A DNA stretch of 64,000 nucleotides from Litoribrevibacter albus (lineage in GTDB: Bacteria > Pseudomonadota > Gammaproteobacteria > Pseudomonadales > Litoribrevibacteraceae), in NCBI RefSeq assembly GCF_030159995.1, contig NZ_BSNM01000003.1, positions 310,001-374,000 on the forward strand, in the 5' to 3' direction. The notes beneath the pieces were generated by a model, which saw only the letters and a list, made by a program, of their open reading frames with translations, did no database searches and was not told the origin of the DNA. The translations under genes were made by a program, and so were the position numbers. Shown here one piece after another: positions 53,664-61,512 of the stretch. Each line of letters opens with the position of its first letter. The first letter of the stretch is position 1.

Positions 53664-55685
53664 CTAAACGGAGAAGGAGCATGCCAGCGTTTTGAGTTGG
53701 TGTACCAGTTCCGCTTGCTTCTTGCTTGAGTCAGAAATCTCATTAGCGCCTGTGACCGTTTGATGAGACATTTCATCAATTCGGACCACATTCCGATTAA
53801 TTTCATGGTTCACCGACGTGTATTCTTCTGATGCACAGGCAATTTGATGATTCATATCTCGTATGGTGCTGATGGCAATCCCAATTTGAATCAGCGCTTT
53901 TTCGACCGCTTTTACTTTAGCTGTGGATTCCTGCACTTGAACCTTCGATGAACCGACGGCTGAGTAAGCATCTTCAGAATGGTTTTGAAAGGTCAGAAGA
54001 ATGCTCTCAATTTCTCCAACGGATTCATAAGTACGTCTGGCCAGGGCTCTTACTTCGTCAGCAACAACAGAGAATCCTCTGCCTTGATCTCCCGCTCGTG
54101 CCGCTTCAATGGCCGCGTTTAGCGCCAGTAAATTGGTTTGTTCAGCGACACTTTTAATGACATCCAGGACACCGGTAATGTTCTCACTACTGGCTTTCAA
54201 TTTGCTGAGCGTACTTTCCACTTTCAGAATTTCATTATTCAGCACATTAATCGATTCTACGGCTTCATTTACCAGAGTGTTGCCTTCGGTGGCTTGTGAG
54301 TCCACATTACCCGCAGCTTCAGAAGCTCGTACGGTACTGTTTGCCACTTCCTCGGCGGTGGTGGCCATTTCATGGATGGCGGTCGCCAGTTGTGAGGTTT
54401 CATGTTGTTGCTCTGTCAGGCTGACTGTACTTTGCTCCGATGTGGTTGCGGTTTGCTCTGCAGCGGCCGCAAGCTCCATGCTCGATACATTAATCTTGTT
54501 TACGATGTCCCGAAAGGTGGTAAGCATCTGATTAAAGTTAGAGGCTATTTTGCCAAGTTCATCTTTGCTGTGGACCTCAGCTTCTGCGGTGAGTTTCCTT
54601 TCCTGTGTCACCAAAGAGATGGAAGACAAAATGGATTGGGTTTGTTGGCGTATGCTCTTGGTGATGAGGTGAATAAAGAGCAAAGAGAGCAAACAAAGTG
54701 AGGCAATCACACTGAGATCTTTGTTCCGATGGTATTCGACCTGAGAAATTCTGCTTTCTAATAGTTCGGTTAAAATTGGTGAGGCATTGCCCAGTAATTT
54801 ACTGGTAGCGCTAATGGCAGATGTTCCTGATTCAAATACAGTTTCACTTGAGACTGACATTGATTCCTTTGAAAGAATCTCTTCCCTGACCAGTGCTAGA
54901 AAACGATCAACGTGAGTAACTAGCGACTGATAATCCTTAGGAAGCAGCGTTTTTAGCGATGCGTTTTGAGTTTGCTTAATGCTGGTATCCAGTGAGCTTT
55001 GGGTTTTTTGGAGGAGCGTGTGAATCTTATCCAGGTTAACGCTTAACGTTAGTGCTTGATCTCTGGACAGCTCTTGTTGCATTGCGATGCCTGCAACCAT
55101 GCCTCGGGTTTGACCGAGTACTTCCATCAAGTTTGGTAACGTAATGCTGGTTAAATCCATCAGGTAATAGGAATCCAGATCCGGGTCCAGTGTCAGGTTC
55201 GAGTGATCTGCAACGTAGGTGGTCAGATCCAGTACTTTAGAAATGAGCTTTGTGTGTTCTTGAAAGGATGTCGCAGGGGCTAACTGTCTTTGGCCTTTTA
55301 GCCTATTCCAGTGAGTTTTGATTTCGCTGACAAATTGGCTGGTAGGTATCGTCGAGTCGATGGACTCTGCAATATTAGTGAGCTCCTCTAATTGGCGATT
55401 AGCCAGTGTTTCTATCTTATTTATTTTTGCTTCGAAGTTCTTATTCCCCTGAAGATAGGCTGCCATCGTGCCTCTGTGTTTTGCAAAACTTTCCTGAAGT
55501 GGGAATAGGTACTCAAGATACTGATTACCAACGATTTCCTTTTCTGCGAATTGAATTCGGTAATTTTCTGAATCAATCAAAAAAATGAGCAGAATGAAAA
55601 TAGGGATACCGAGCAGCACCGTGAACATCGACAGCTTTACGGTGACCGGTTGATTGTTTAGCAGCTTTGGCAGTTTCAGAGACAT
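53664..55685 (-). CDS. Methyl-accepting chemotaxis protein
   Basis: 673 residues. Membrane segment one is about 19-38 ([17 protein letters not shown]), then a long helical periplasmic region of about 270 residues with many charged heptads, then membrane segment two near 320-340 ([16 protein letters not shown]) and a HAMP-like stretch. The cytoplasmic signalling tip is clear: [20 protein letters not shown] then [21 protein letters not shown], read as separate parts. It relays ligand signals to CheA/CheW. The periplasmic domain matches no family I can name. No C-terminal pentapeptide for CheR is visible. Confidence 0.92.
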   Translation of the reverse strand: MSLKLPKLLNNQPVTVKLSMFTVLLGIPIFILLIFLIDSENYRIQFAEKEIVGNQYLEYLFPLQESFAKHRGTMAAYLQGNKNFEAKINKIETLANRQLEELTNIAESIDSTIPTSQFVSEIKTHWNRLKGQRQLAPATSFQEHTKLISKVLDLTTYVADHSNLTLDPDLDSYYLMDLTSITLPNLMEVLGQTRGMVAGIAMQQELSRDQALTLSVNLDKIHTLLQKTQSSLDTSIKQTQNASLKTLLPKDYQSLVTHVDRFLALVREEILSKESMSVSSETVFESGTSAISATSKLLGNASPILTELLESRISQVEYHRNKDLSVIASLCLLSLLFIHLITKSIRQQTQSILSSISLVTQERKLTAEAEVHSKDELGKIASNFNQMLTTFRDIVNKINVSSMELAAAAEQTATTSEQSTVSLTEQQHETSQLATAIHEMATTAEEVANSTVRASEAAGNVDSQATEGNTLVNEAVESINVLNNEILKVESTLSKLKASSENITGVLDVIKSVAEQTNLLALNAAIEAARAGDQGRGFSVVADEVRALARRTYESVGEIESILLTFQNHSEDAYSAVGSSKVQVQESTAKVKAVEKALIQIGIAISTIRDMNHQIACASEEYTSVNHEINRNVVRIDEMSHQTVTGANEISDSSKKQAELVHQLKTLACSFSV

Positions 55686-55914
55686 GAGGGTAACCTACCA
55701 TTTGAGGAAGTAAGTTATGAAATATAGAAGGGGATGTTCAATTCTGAGATAAGAGAAATTGCGTATGGTGTGTGAGAGAAAACGGAGTAATTTGTGAAAC
55801 TTTGACCATTTGGTTTGTTTTGAATAATGAGACAATACGAGCGAGAATTGTTTGTTTGTCCGGTAGTTACAGTCACTTGGCGCAGTTTATTAAAGCGGTG
55901 GGTTTTAAACTTGT

Positions 55915-56307
55915 CTACTTAGGTAGCTTACAAACTCGGCCTTGCTTTTTCAGTCGGTTTGTAACACAGCGCCGGTAAAGAAAGGAAAGGGCTGGCCTCA
56001 CAATAGGGAGCCGGATAAGGACTGAAAACACCCATAATCGTGGGATCGGTTTCATCAGGTGAATGTAGGCATCCATTTCTTTGTACATACATTGTTTGGC
56101 TTCATCGAAAACATGAAGTTCCAGCAGGGCTTCTTCAAGAGAGACGCCATAAGACTTGAGCAGAGCTTCATGTCTGGAAGCGTCTTTCCATACAATGTGA
56201 GAGGCTCGTGTTCCTGCCCACCGCTCATAGTTTTCACGATCTTTAACGCAGGAAGGGCAAAGGGCGTCGTAGAAAACGATTAATTTGGACGATGCTGTAG
56301 ACGTCAT
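55915..56307 (-). CDS. DCC family thiol-disulfide oxidoreductase-like protein (DUF393)
   Basis: 130 residues with the thioredoxin-like motif FYDALCPSCVKDRENYERW (residues 12-30), where CPSC is the active-site-type Cys pair usual for DUF393. LLELHVFDEAKQC and a hydrophobic stretch PIPRLWVFSVLIRLPIVRPAL follow, as in this family. Its role is not established; redox or lipid/membrane tasks have been suggested for relatives. It ends in a basic tail (RRCVTNRLKKQGRVC). Confidence 0.85.
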   Translation of the reverse strand: MTSTASSKLIVFYDALCPSCVKDRENYERWAGTRASHIVWKDASRHEALLKSYGVSLEEALLELHVFDEAKQCMYKEMDAYIHLMKPIPRLWVFSVLIRLPIVRPALSFLYRRCVTNRLKKQGRVCKLPK

Positions 56308-56411
56308 AGCGAAGCACCTGCTGAAAGAGTAGGCATAGCGTTAGTGGCTTGTGACGGAATAAACTAACGCTATCCTCTTTAACTATGGGTGACCGACTTT
56401 GTGTCTACAAG

Positions 56412-57827
56412 TCAGTCTCTCCAGGGTTGGCGATATTTAAGATAGTAGGCGGCTTTGAACCCCCACTTTAACAAGCTAGAGCGTATCTTCTGAAGTGGAT
56501 GAAAGCGAATAATACGTCGGTCGTTCAGGTGCTTGTTGATGACTCCCCACAATGGCCACCAAATCATTTTCTTCACACCCATGGCCGATTGGGCGGCGTC
56601 TTGATGGATAACCAGAACCGACATCTGCAGATCGTTATATTTGGGCTGAACAAATGAGTAGGGGGTCAGTTTGAATCCAATGGATTGATAGAGTTTGAGC
56701 AAATACTTGTCTGAACTGGCAATGATGTACTCTTTGTTGAGCATCATGGTCAGCATGTAAATCTGCTCAAAAATACCATGAAGGATATCGGTATCCCGAT
56801 AGTCAGGATGTAGGCAGAGCGCTGCAACCTCAATGGTTTTATTAGCCGGTGGCAGCTCAATCGGGTTGTCGTCATCAAAGAAGGTTTGAATCTCGAAAGG
56901 CGCATTGTCACCATCGCCGACAATCATAGTCGCGCTGCCTATGATTTCTTCATTGTGCATTACCATCAGAATGTGACTGTAATCATCAAAGAAATACGAC
57001 ACTCGCTCAAGGTCGGCTTCGGAATCAATTTTCTTCACACCTGAGTATGCGAAGCGTCGGGTTCTCAATACCGCTTCATAGTCGGCTTGCGTTTCGGCAA
57101 ATCGATAATGAATAAACTCTTTTACAGACAGTACCTTAAAACCGGCCTGACGAATTTGTTCCGGAGTTGATGAGGTGTATTGCATCAAAAACTTGTTGAG
57201 TTGATCGATCAACAGTTTAGGGAGATTTCTCGTCAGCTTAATAGTGCACTGTACTTTGCCATCCAGACGCAAAGAGACCTGGGATATCAGCCCTGTAATA
57301 GGGCGAGTAGGCTGGAACATCCCCAGAGTAAAGGAGATTTCCATGTCTTCAAACAAGGTAAAATCAGGTTGAATCCCTGAGACCACTAATTTTTCACGAC
57401 TGATCTCAATGACTTCAAAGAAAGAGCTGGTTTTATAAAAGAAAGGGTGTGTCATCAACCCTGAAAGTAAATGAACGCAGTTTAATTCTATGGCGTTAAA
57501 TTTAGGTTCACGAATGAAGCCATCGCTGATGATACGCAGTGATAAACGAAGTTCTTCGTCAATACGCTCCATTTCAATGATTTGAGCACGGATATGATAG
57601 GTTTGAGAAATGGATGGTGTAAATCTCAGGATGGTGACTTGTCCAGGAAAGCATAGCTCGTCATAGTTCTCTGGCACCTTGAGGCTGAATCCAAAACTGG
57701 TAAAGTTGTTCAGTTGAGCCTGAATCTCAATATCAGCAAAAATCAGGCTGACTTGGTAGCCATGATTTTCTGGCAGTAGTGGGCGATAGATTTTTCGGTC
57801 CGTTTCTTTTGGAAAGTTACCGTACAT
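56412..57827 (-). CDS. PilZ-like domain fused to FeeM-like N-acyltransferase
   Basis: 471 residues. Residues about 1-115 have a PilZ-type barrel pattern (YQVSLIFADIEIQAQL, NNFTSFGFSLKVPE, PGQVTILRFTP) but the RxxxR and D/NxSxxG ligand motifs are degenerate (FTSFG), so cyclic-di-GMP binding is doubtful. A second unassigned beta-rich region lies at about 120-235. Residues about 240-410 are a GNAT-type fold like N-acyl amino-acid synthases (ADYEAVLRTRRFAYSGVKK, MIVGDGDNAPFEIQTFF, IEVAALCLHPDYRDTDI, ending LYQSIGFKL). It may acylate an amino acid or other amine. Product unknown. Confidence 0.75.
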   Translation of the reverse strand: MYGNFPKETDRKIYRPLLPENHGYQVSLIFADIEIQAQLNNFTSFGFSLKVPENYDELCFPGQVTILRFTPSISQTYHIRAQIIEMERIDEELRLSLRIISDGFIREPKFNAIELNCVHLLSGLMTHPFFYKTSSFFEVIEISREKLVVSGIQPDFTLFEDMEISFTLGMFQPTRPITGLISQVSLRLDGKVQCTIKLTRNLPKLLIDQLNKFLMQYTSSTPEQIRQAGFKVLSVKEFIHYRFAETQADYEAVLRTRRFAYSGVKKIDSEADLERVSYFFDDYSHILMVMHNEEIIGSATMIVGDGDNAPFEIQTFFDDDNPIELPPANKTIEVAALCLHPDYRDTDILHGIFEQIYMLTMMLNKEYIIASSDKYLLKLYQSIGFKLTPYSFVQPKYNDLQMSVLVIHQDAAQSAMGVKKMIWWPLWGVINKHLNDRRIIRFHPLQKIRSSLLKWGFKAAYYLKYRQPWRD

Positions 57828-57964
57828 AGTTAGGCCATTCGATCTTAATTGTTAGAGAGCGTTTATTTTCTTGCTGCACCTTTATGACTACCCAGGCCGG
57901 GATGCTTTTTGTATCTGCTTCTCGTGCGTTGAGTATTAGGAGTTTTTTGCCAGCACTTTATTGT

Positions 57965-58068
57965 TAGTGCTTTTGTGCATTTGTGTTCTGGTATCGGTGC
58001 GTTTGTATTTAGTGCGCTTGTATTAATGCACTTGTATCAGTGCGCTTGTATTAGTTCTTTTGTATTAG
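57965..58068. repeat. Degenerate 14-16 bp tandem repeat upstream of the NnrU gene
   Basis: About six copies of a unit close to AGTGCGCTTGTATTA (best copies 58011-58025 and 58040-58053 region) run through the gap between the PilZ-like and NnrU genes; copies diverge to GTGCGTTTGTATTT, ATGCACTTGTATC and TTCTTTTGTATTA. The rest of the 57828-58162 gap shows nothing else. Confidence 0.65.
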
Positions 58069-58162
58069 GCTGGGACAACTTGCCATTAATTGCTAAAGAA
58101 AACAACAAGTTAGTGTAAAAATGTGGGAAAGATTCCACTTCAGCAAATAATAAGGACATTTC

Positions 58163-58717
58163 ATGACTTTTTTATTGACCGGGATGTTAGTGTTTTACAG
58201 CATTCATTTGGTGCCTCATTTGAGGAGCGTAAGAGGGCAGTTAACAAATCAACTTGGCTTTAAGACGTACCATACTGCATTCATTCTCTGGTCGGCGGTG
58301 GGACTGAGTTTGATGGTGTACGGGAAGTCGACTGTCGAGTATGTACATCTTTGGAATGGCTTTATGTCATTGCGCCACCTTACCTATTTCATGGTATTGG
58401 CATTCTTTATTTTGTTGATGGCTGTCTTTATTCCCTGCAACTTACGCAGATGGGTTCATCACCCTATGTTGCTGGGATTCTTAATGTGGTCGGTAGGGCA
58501 TCTGTTGGTGAACGGTGATCTGGGCTCGACCTTATTCTTCGGCGGTTTTGCGGTGTATTCGCTGTTTTCTCTGGTTTCGGAATTTGTCAGAGGGAAGCGG
58601 TGTCAGCTGCCTAAGCAGCTGGTCTGGAAAGATGGCTTGGTTATTACCTCCGGGGCATTGATATATGTGCTGGTGGCCAAGTCTCACGGTATGTTGTTTG
58701 ATGTTCCGCTGATGTAA
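58163..58717 (+). CDS. NnrU family membrane protein
   Basis: 184 residues with five or six membrane segments. IHLVPHLRSVRGQLTNQLG near the N-terminus and VHHPMLLGFLMWSVGHLLVNGD in the middle are NnrU signatures. The family is linked to denitrification gene sets in some bacteria and is close to isoprenylcysteine methyltransferase-like proteins, but its function is not settled. No denitrification genes are nearby. Confidence 0.87.
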   Translation: MTFLLTGMLVFYSIHLVPHLRSVRGQLTNQLGFKTYHTAFILWSAVGLSLMVYGKSTVEYVHLWNGFMSLRHLTYFMVLAFFILLMAVFIPCNLRRWVHHPMLLGFLMWSVGHLLVNGDLGSTLFFGGFAVYSLFSLVSEFVRGKRCQLPKQLVWKDGLVITSGALIYVLVAKSHGMLFDVPLM

Positions 58718-58813
58718 TTGGGCTGCGGTAGGCGTACTCACTCCTTAATTCTATTCTTAATTGTTTTGCTCTCTCGATTAGTCATGGCCTCGATTCGTCA
58801 TGCCCTCGATTCC

Positions 58814-59635
58814 TCAGCGCCTTTTATTTTTCAGTAAGCCAATGGTGCGGTTGGGTTGAGGCGCCCCCTCAATCAGAGACAGGGGGATAGGATAGATTCC
58901 TGAATCGAGAGTGCTTGGTGTCACCGGTGAAATGGTGATGCCATACCCCGAAGCTACCAAGCTCAATGCCCAATCGTCGTTACTGACGGACGCTTGAATC
59001 TTGATCTGCTCAAACAGTTTCAGCTGATGAAGCAAATGATCGAAGGCTTCTTTAAACGGGCAATGCGTTCGTTCAATCCAATCGTATTGGATTAAATGTT
59101 CTATGGTTAGCGTTTGTTTATGCATAATCAGGTTGGCCGCTTCATGACCAACCGGCACCAATAAATAATACTCTTCAGTGACTAAGGGTTGCCATTGATG
59201 AGGCGAGGGTGGCGGATTGGATAACTCATGATCGTTGATCAGCCAATAGTTGGCCTTGGATGAATCTTGAGTGAGCTGCCACTGCACATCTGACGTATTG
59301 TTTCTTAACGCCGTCATGCTGAGTGTCAGGGCTTTTGCGTTGATGGCCGGGCTGACATAAAGGAATTCACTCTCTTGTTGGTGCTGGCGCATCTCTTCTT
59401 GAACAAACTGCGCATGTTGGAGCAGCGCTCTGGCCTTGCCAAAGAATAAGGCGCCTTCCTCCGTCGGCGTTACCCCCTTTCTGCTTCGAATCAGAAAGGT
59501 GGTGTCGAATTCCTGTTCCAGTTGAGCAATGGCATGCGTAATGGAAGGCTGTGCAACGTGGCACGCCTCCGCCGCTGCTGTAATGGAGCCCAGCTCTACT
59601 GACTGAACATAGTAACGTAATGCTCGTAAATCCAT
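58814..59635 (-). CDS. LysR family transcriptional regulator
   Basis: 273 residues, slightly short for LysR. The N-terminal helix-turn-helix is clear (MDLRALRYYVQSVELGSITA, AAEACHVAQPSITHAIAQLE). The effector domain follows (ITISPVTPSTLDSGIYPIPL). Its start codon lies three bases after the stop of the metallohydrolase gene on the same strand, so it is transcribed as a downstream gene of that one rather than divergent, which is unusual for LysR. Confidence 0.88.
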   Translation of the reverse strand: MDLRALRYYVQSVELGSITAAAEACHVAQPSITHAIAQLEQEFDTTFLIRSRKGVTPTEEGALFFGKARALLQHAQFVQEEMRQHQQESEFLYVSPAINAKALTLSMTALRNNTSDVQWQLTQDSSKANYWLINDHELSNPPPSPHQWQPLVTEEYYLLVPVGHEAANLIMHKQTLTIEHLIQYDWIERTHCPFKEAFDHLLHQLKLFEQIKIQASVSNDDWALSLVASGYGITISPVTPSTLDSGIYPIPLSLIEGAPQPNRTIGLLKNKRR

Positions 59636-59638
59636 TCG

Positions 59639-60550
59639 TTAGCTGCCTTTGTTTTCAGGAATAGTAAAGTCTGTAGGAATGTTAAAGTCTGGGAAGTGCG
59701 GGAGTGTTTTTGCCACAAATTGATCGTGGGCAGGAACAATGATCAGTTCGGGATATTGCTGTTTCAGGTCGTGAATCTTCTGTACCTGCGCGTTATTTTT
59801 CTCAAGATTCTGATCAATGTTTAGCAACCATTGTGTAATTGCCGGGCGAGGCAGATTCTCCATAACCCCGGTAAGCGTCCATGTGGTATCACCGATGAAG
59901 AAATAGCGTTGACCATTGTTCAGATTAATAAATAAACCAACCTGACCGGGTGTGTGTCCTTCCAGACCGACCAGCACTAACGTACCGTCTTTATAGATAT
60001 CCAGAGACTTTGCGAAGCCCATGTAGCTTTGAGTTTCCAACACCAGAGGTTGCCATAGAATCTCATCTACAAGATGGGCTTTAAGAAAACCGGGTTCAGT
60101 GCCTTCGTTCAGCGCGAAATCGATGCCTGCTTGCTGCGCCCAAACCGGGATACCCAGCAGATCAGGAAGCCCGCCGGTATGATCCCAGTGTAGGTGAGAT
60201 GGAATAATGGCTTTGATCTGATCAATAGACATGCCTTGTTGCTCTAGTTGATCCTTTACACCCTGAACCTCTGAAATGGCGAACAATTGTCGATCAAGCC
60301 AGGACTGTTGTTGAAGTGCTCCGGCGGTCTGGCGGCCTAATCCAGTATCGAATAGCAAATCTCCCTTCGGGTGCTTAATGTAAATGGCTTGATGAACCGG
60401 ATAACGCACATTAAACCAACTGCCATTTTCCACAATGGTGCTTTCCAATGCACCACTGCTGTAGCCCGTGATAATACTGCTGAATTTCACTTCTTCACTC
60501 CATACGGAGAGCGATGCTAATAGGCCGATGATCAAGGTGAAATGCTTCAT
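59639..60550 (-). CDS. Exported MBL-fold hydrolase, N-acyl-homoserine-lactonase-like
   Basis: 303 residues with a signal peptide (about 1-17, LASLSVWSEE). The metallo-beta-lactamase motif is IIPSHLHWDHTGG (HxHxDH), with LVGLEGHTPGQVG and FIGDTTW for further metal ligands, and a C-terminal VPAHDQF. The overall plan matches the AHL-lactonase/AttM-like branch of this superfamily. A periplasmic or secreted lactone hydrolase that destroys signalling molecules is possible, but related exported enzymes act on other esters. It precedes the LysR gene by three bases, so the two form an operon. Confidence 0.83.
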   Translation of the reverse strand: MKHFTLIIGLLASLSVWSEEVKFSSIITGYSSGALESTIVENGSWFNVRYPVHQAIYIKHPKGDLLFDTGLGRQTAGALQQQSWLDRQLFAISEVQGVKDQLEQQGMSIDQIKAIIPSHLHWDHTGGLPDLLGIPVWAQQAGIDFALNEGTEPGFLKAHLVDEILWQPLVLETQSYMGFAKSLDIYKDGTLVLVGLEGHTPGQVGLFINLNNGQRYFFIGDTTWTLTGVMENLPRPAITQWLLNIDQNLEKNNAQVQKIHDLKQQYPELIIVPAHDQFVAKTLPHFPDFNIPTDFTIPENKGS

Positions 60551-60762
60551 GAATGAGTCCTTTTCTTATTATTTGAGCTAATAGCTTAATTGAGATAACA
60601 ACTTATTTGAGATAACAGCATGAGAGAGGAATAACTATAAGTAAAATATTTTAATTGTTTAATATTTAAATAAAATGTCTATGTATGTGAATGAGGGTAT
60701 GACACGGCTATTAGAGTTGCTATGCTAATCAAAATAAATACAACGAATAGAGGATGTTTTGG

Positions 60763-60975
60763 ATGAGAGTTCTAGTTGGTGTGTGCTGTGCACTGTTACT
60801 GAGTGCATGTTCAGACCCTTCGGGCAGCGGTAGTTATGGCGAAGTGGGTGCAGGGTTAACCAATTTCTCTGTCGCTTGTCGTAAACACGATGGCTTGAAG
60901 GAATACCACAAGAAAGGGAACAAGACCTATATCACTTGTAACAATGGTAAGAAGCTGACGTATACTGCCGACTGA
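60763..60975 (+). CDS. Small predicted lipoprotein
   Basis: About 70 residues from ATG 60763, with an AGAGG site at proper spacing (ATG 60754 abuts it). The lipobox is LLSAC (Cys at about 16), followed by Ser-Asp, and a short mature part with two Cys (SVACRKHDGLKEYHKKGNK, TYITCNNGKKL) likely forming a disulfide. No family recognised. A terminator follows 116 bases after the stop. Confidence 0.65.
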   Translation: MRVLVGVCCALLLSACSDPSGSGSYGEVGAGLTNFSVACRKHDGLKEYHKKGNKTYITCNNGKKLTYTAD

Positions 60976-61090
60976 TTTCTCTGATCATCGAAACGTTAAA
61001 ATCATCAAATGATGTGTGAATATGACACATCGCTCCGTTGCTGTGATTTAGAGCCTGGTTGATAGGATTCTATAACTCATGCTTCTCATA

Positions 61091-61121
61091 CTAAAAAAGC
61101 CTCAAACTGAGGCTTTTTTAG
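61091..61121. terminator. Intrinsic terminator, bidirectional
   Basis: CTAAAAAAGCCTCA (61091-61104), loop AAC, TGAGGCTTTTTTAG (61108-61121): a perfect 14-bp stem with A and T tracts on both sides. It ends the small lipoprotein transcript and isolates the small membrane ORF at 61251. Confidence 0.85.
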
Positions 61122-61250
61122 TGAACAAGTGTCACCTATTTCTCATAATTTAGTAAAGAATGCGTAAAGCCTTTACAGATCAATAGACTCTTTGAGTTTT
61201 CAACGTATAATGCGGCTCCGTACATTTTCGCATACTTAGGTATTACTTCA

Positions 61251-61424
61251 TTGATTCGTTTAGTGATTTTTGCTTTGGCTTTGACCGTGTTCTGCAAACT
61301 GTTTCTCAATCAAGAGGATGCTCCGACATTGGATGTGGAAGCTGCAGATGCTGCTGATGAGCACACACGTGAGCTGGCTAAAGATTCACCAACTTCGCCC
61401 AAGACCCTCAGTCCTAAAAGCTAG
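61251..61424 (+). CDS. Short predicted single-helix membrane protein, TTG start
   Basis: A 57-codon frame from TTG 61251 to TAG 61424. The N-terminus LIRLVIFALALTVFCKLFL is one membrane helix with positive residues before it; the rest is acidic and Pro/Ser-rich (DEHTRELAKDSPTSPKTLSP). A TATAAT at 61206-61211 lies 39 bases upstream, with a weak AGG before the start. The layout fits a real small inner-membrane protein, but without homologues at hand it could be chance. It is convergent to hrpB. Confidence 0.4.
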   Translation: MIRLVIFALALTVFCKLFLNQEDAPTLDVEAADAADEHTRELAKDSPTSPKTLSPKS

Positions 61425-61512
61425 TCCTTAACCCAATGAGTTAGCCACATTGACTGCTCGCTTGTTTTAATGCCTTTCCCAATGAAGTTAATTACTTCTG
61501 TTTTTATTTCAA

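Noticed and set aside
55772-55978. Small forward frame between the chemotaxis receptor and DCC genes
   Set aside because: It overlaps the DCC gene on the other strand and shows no protein-family features.
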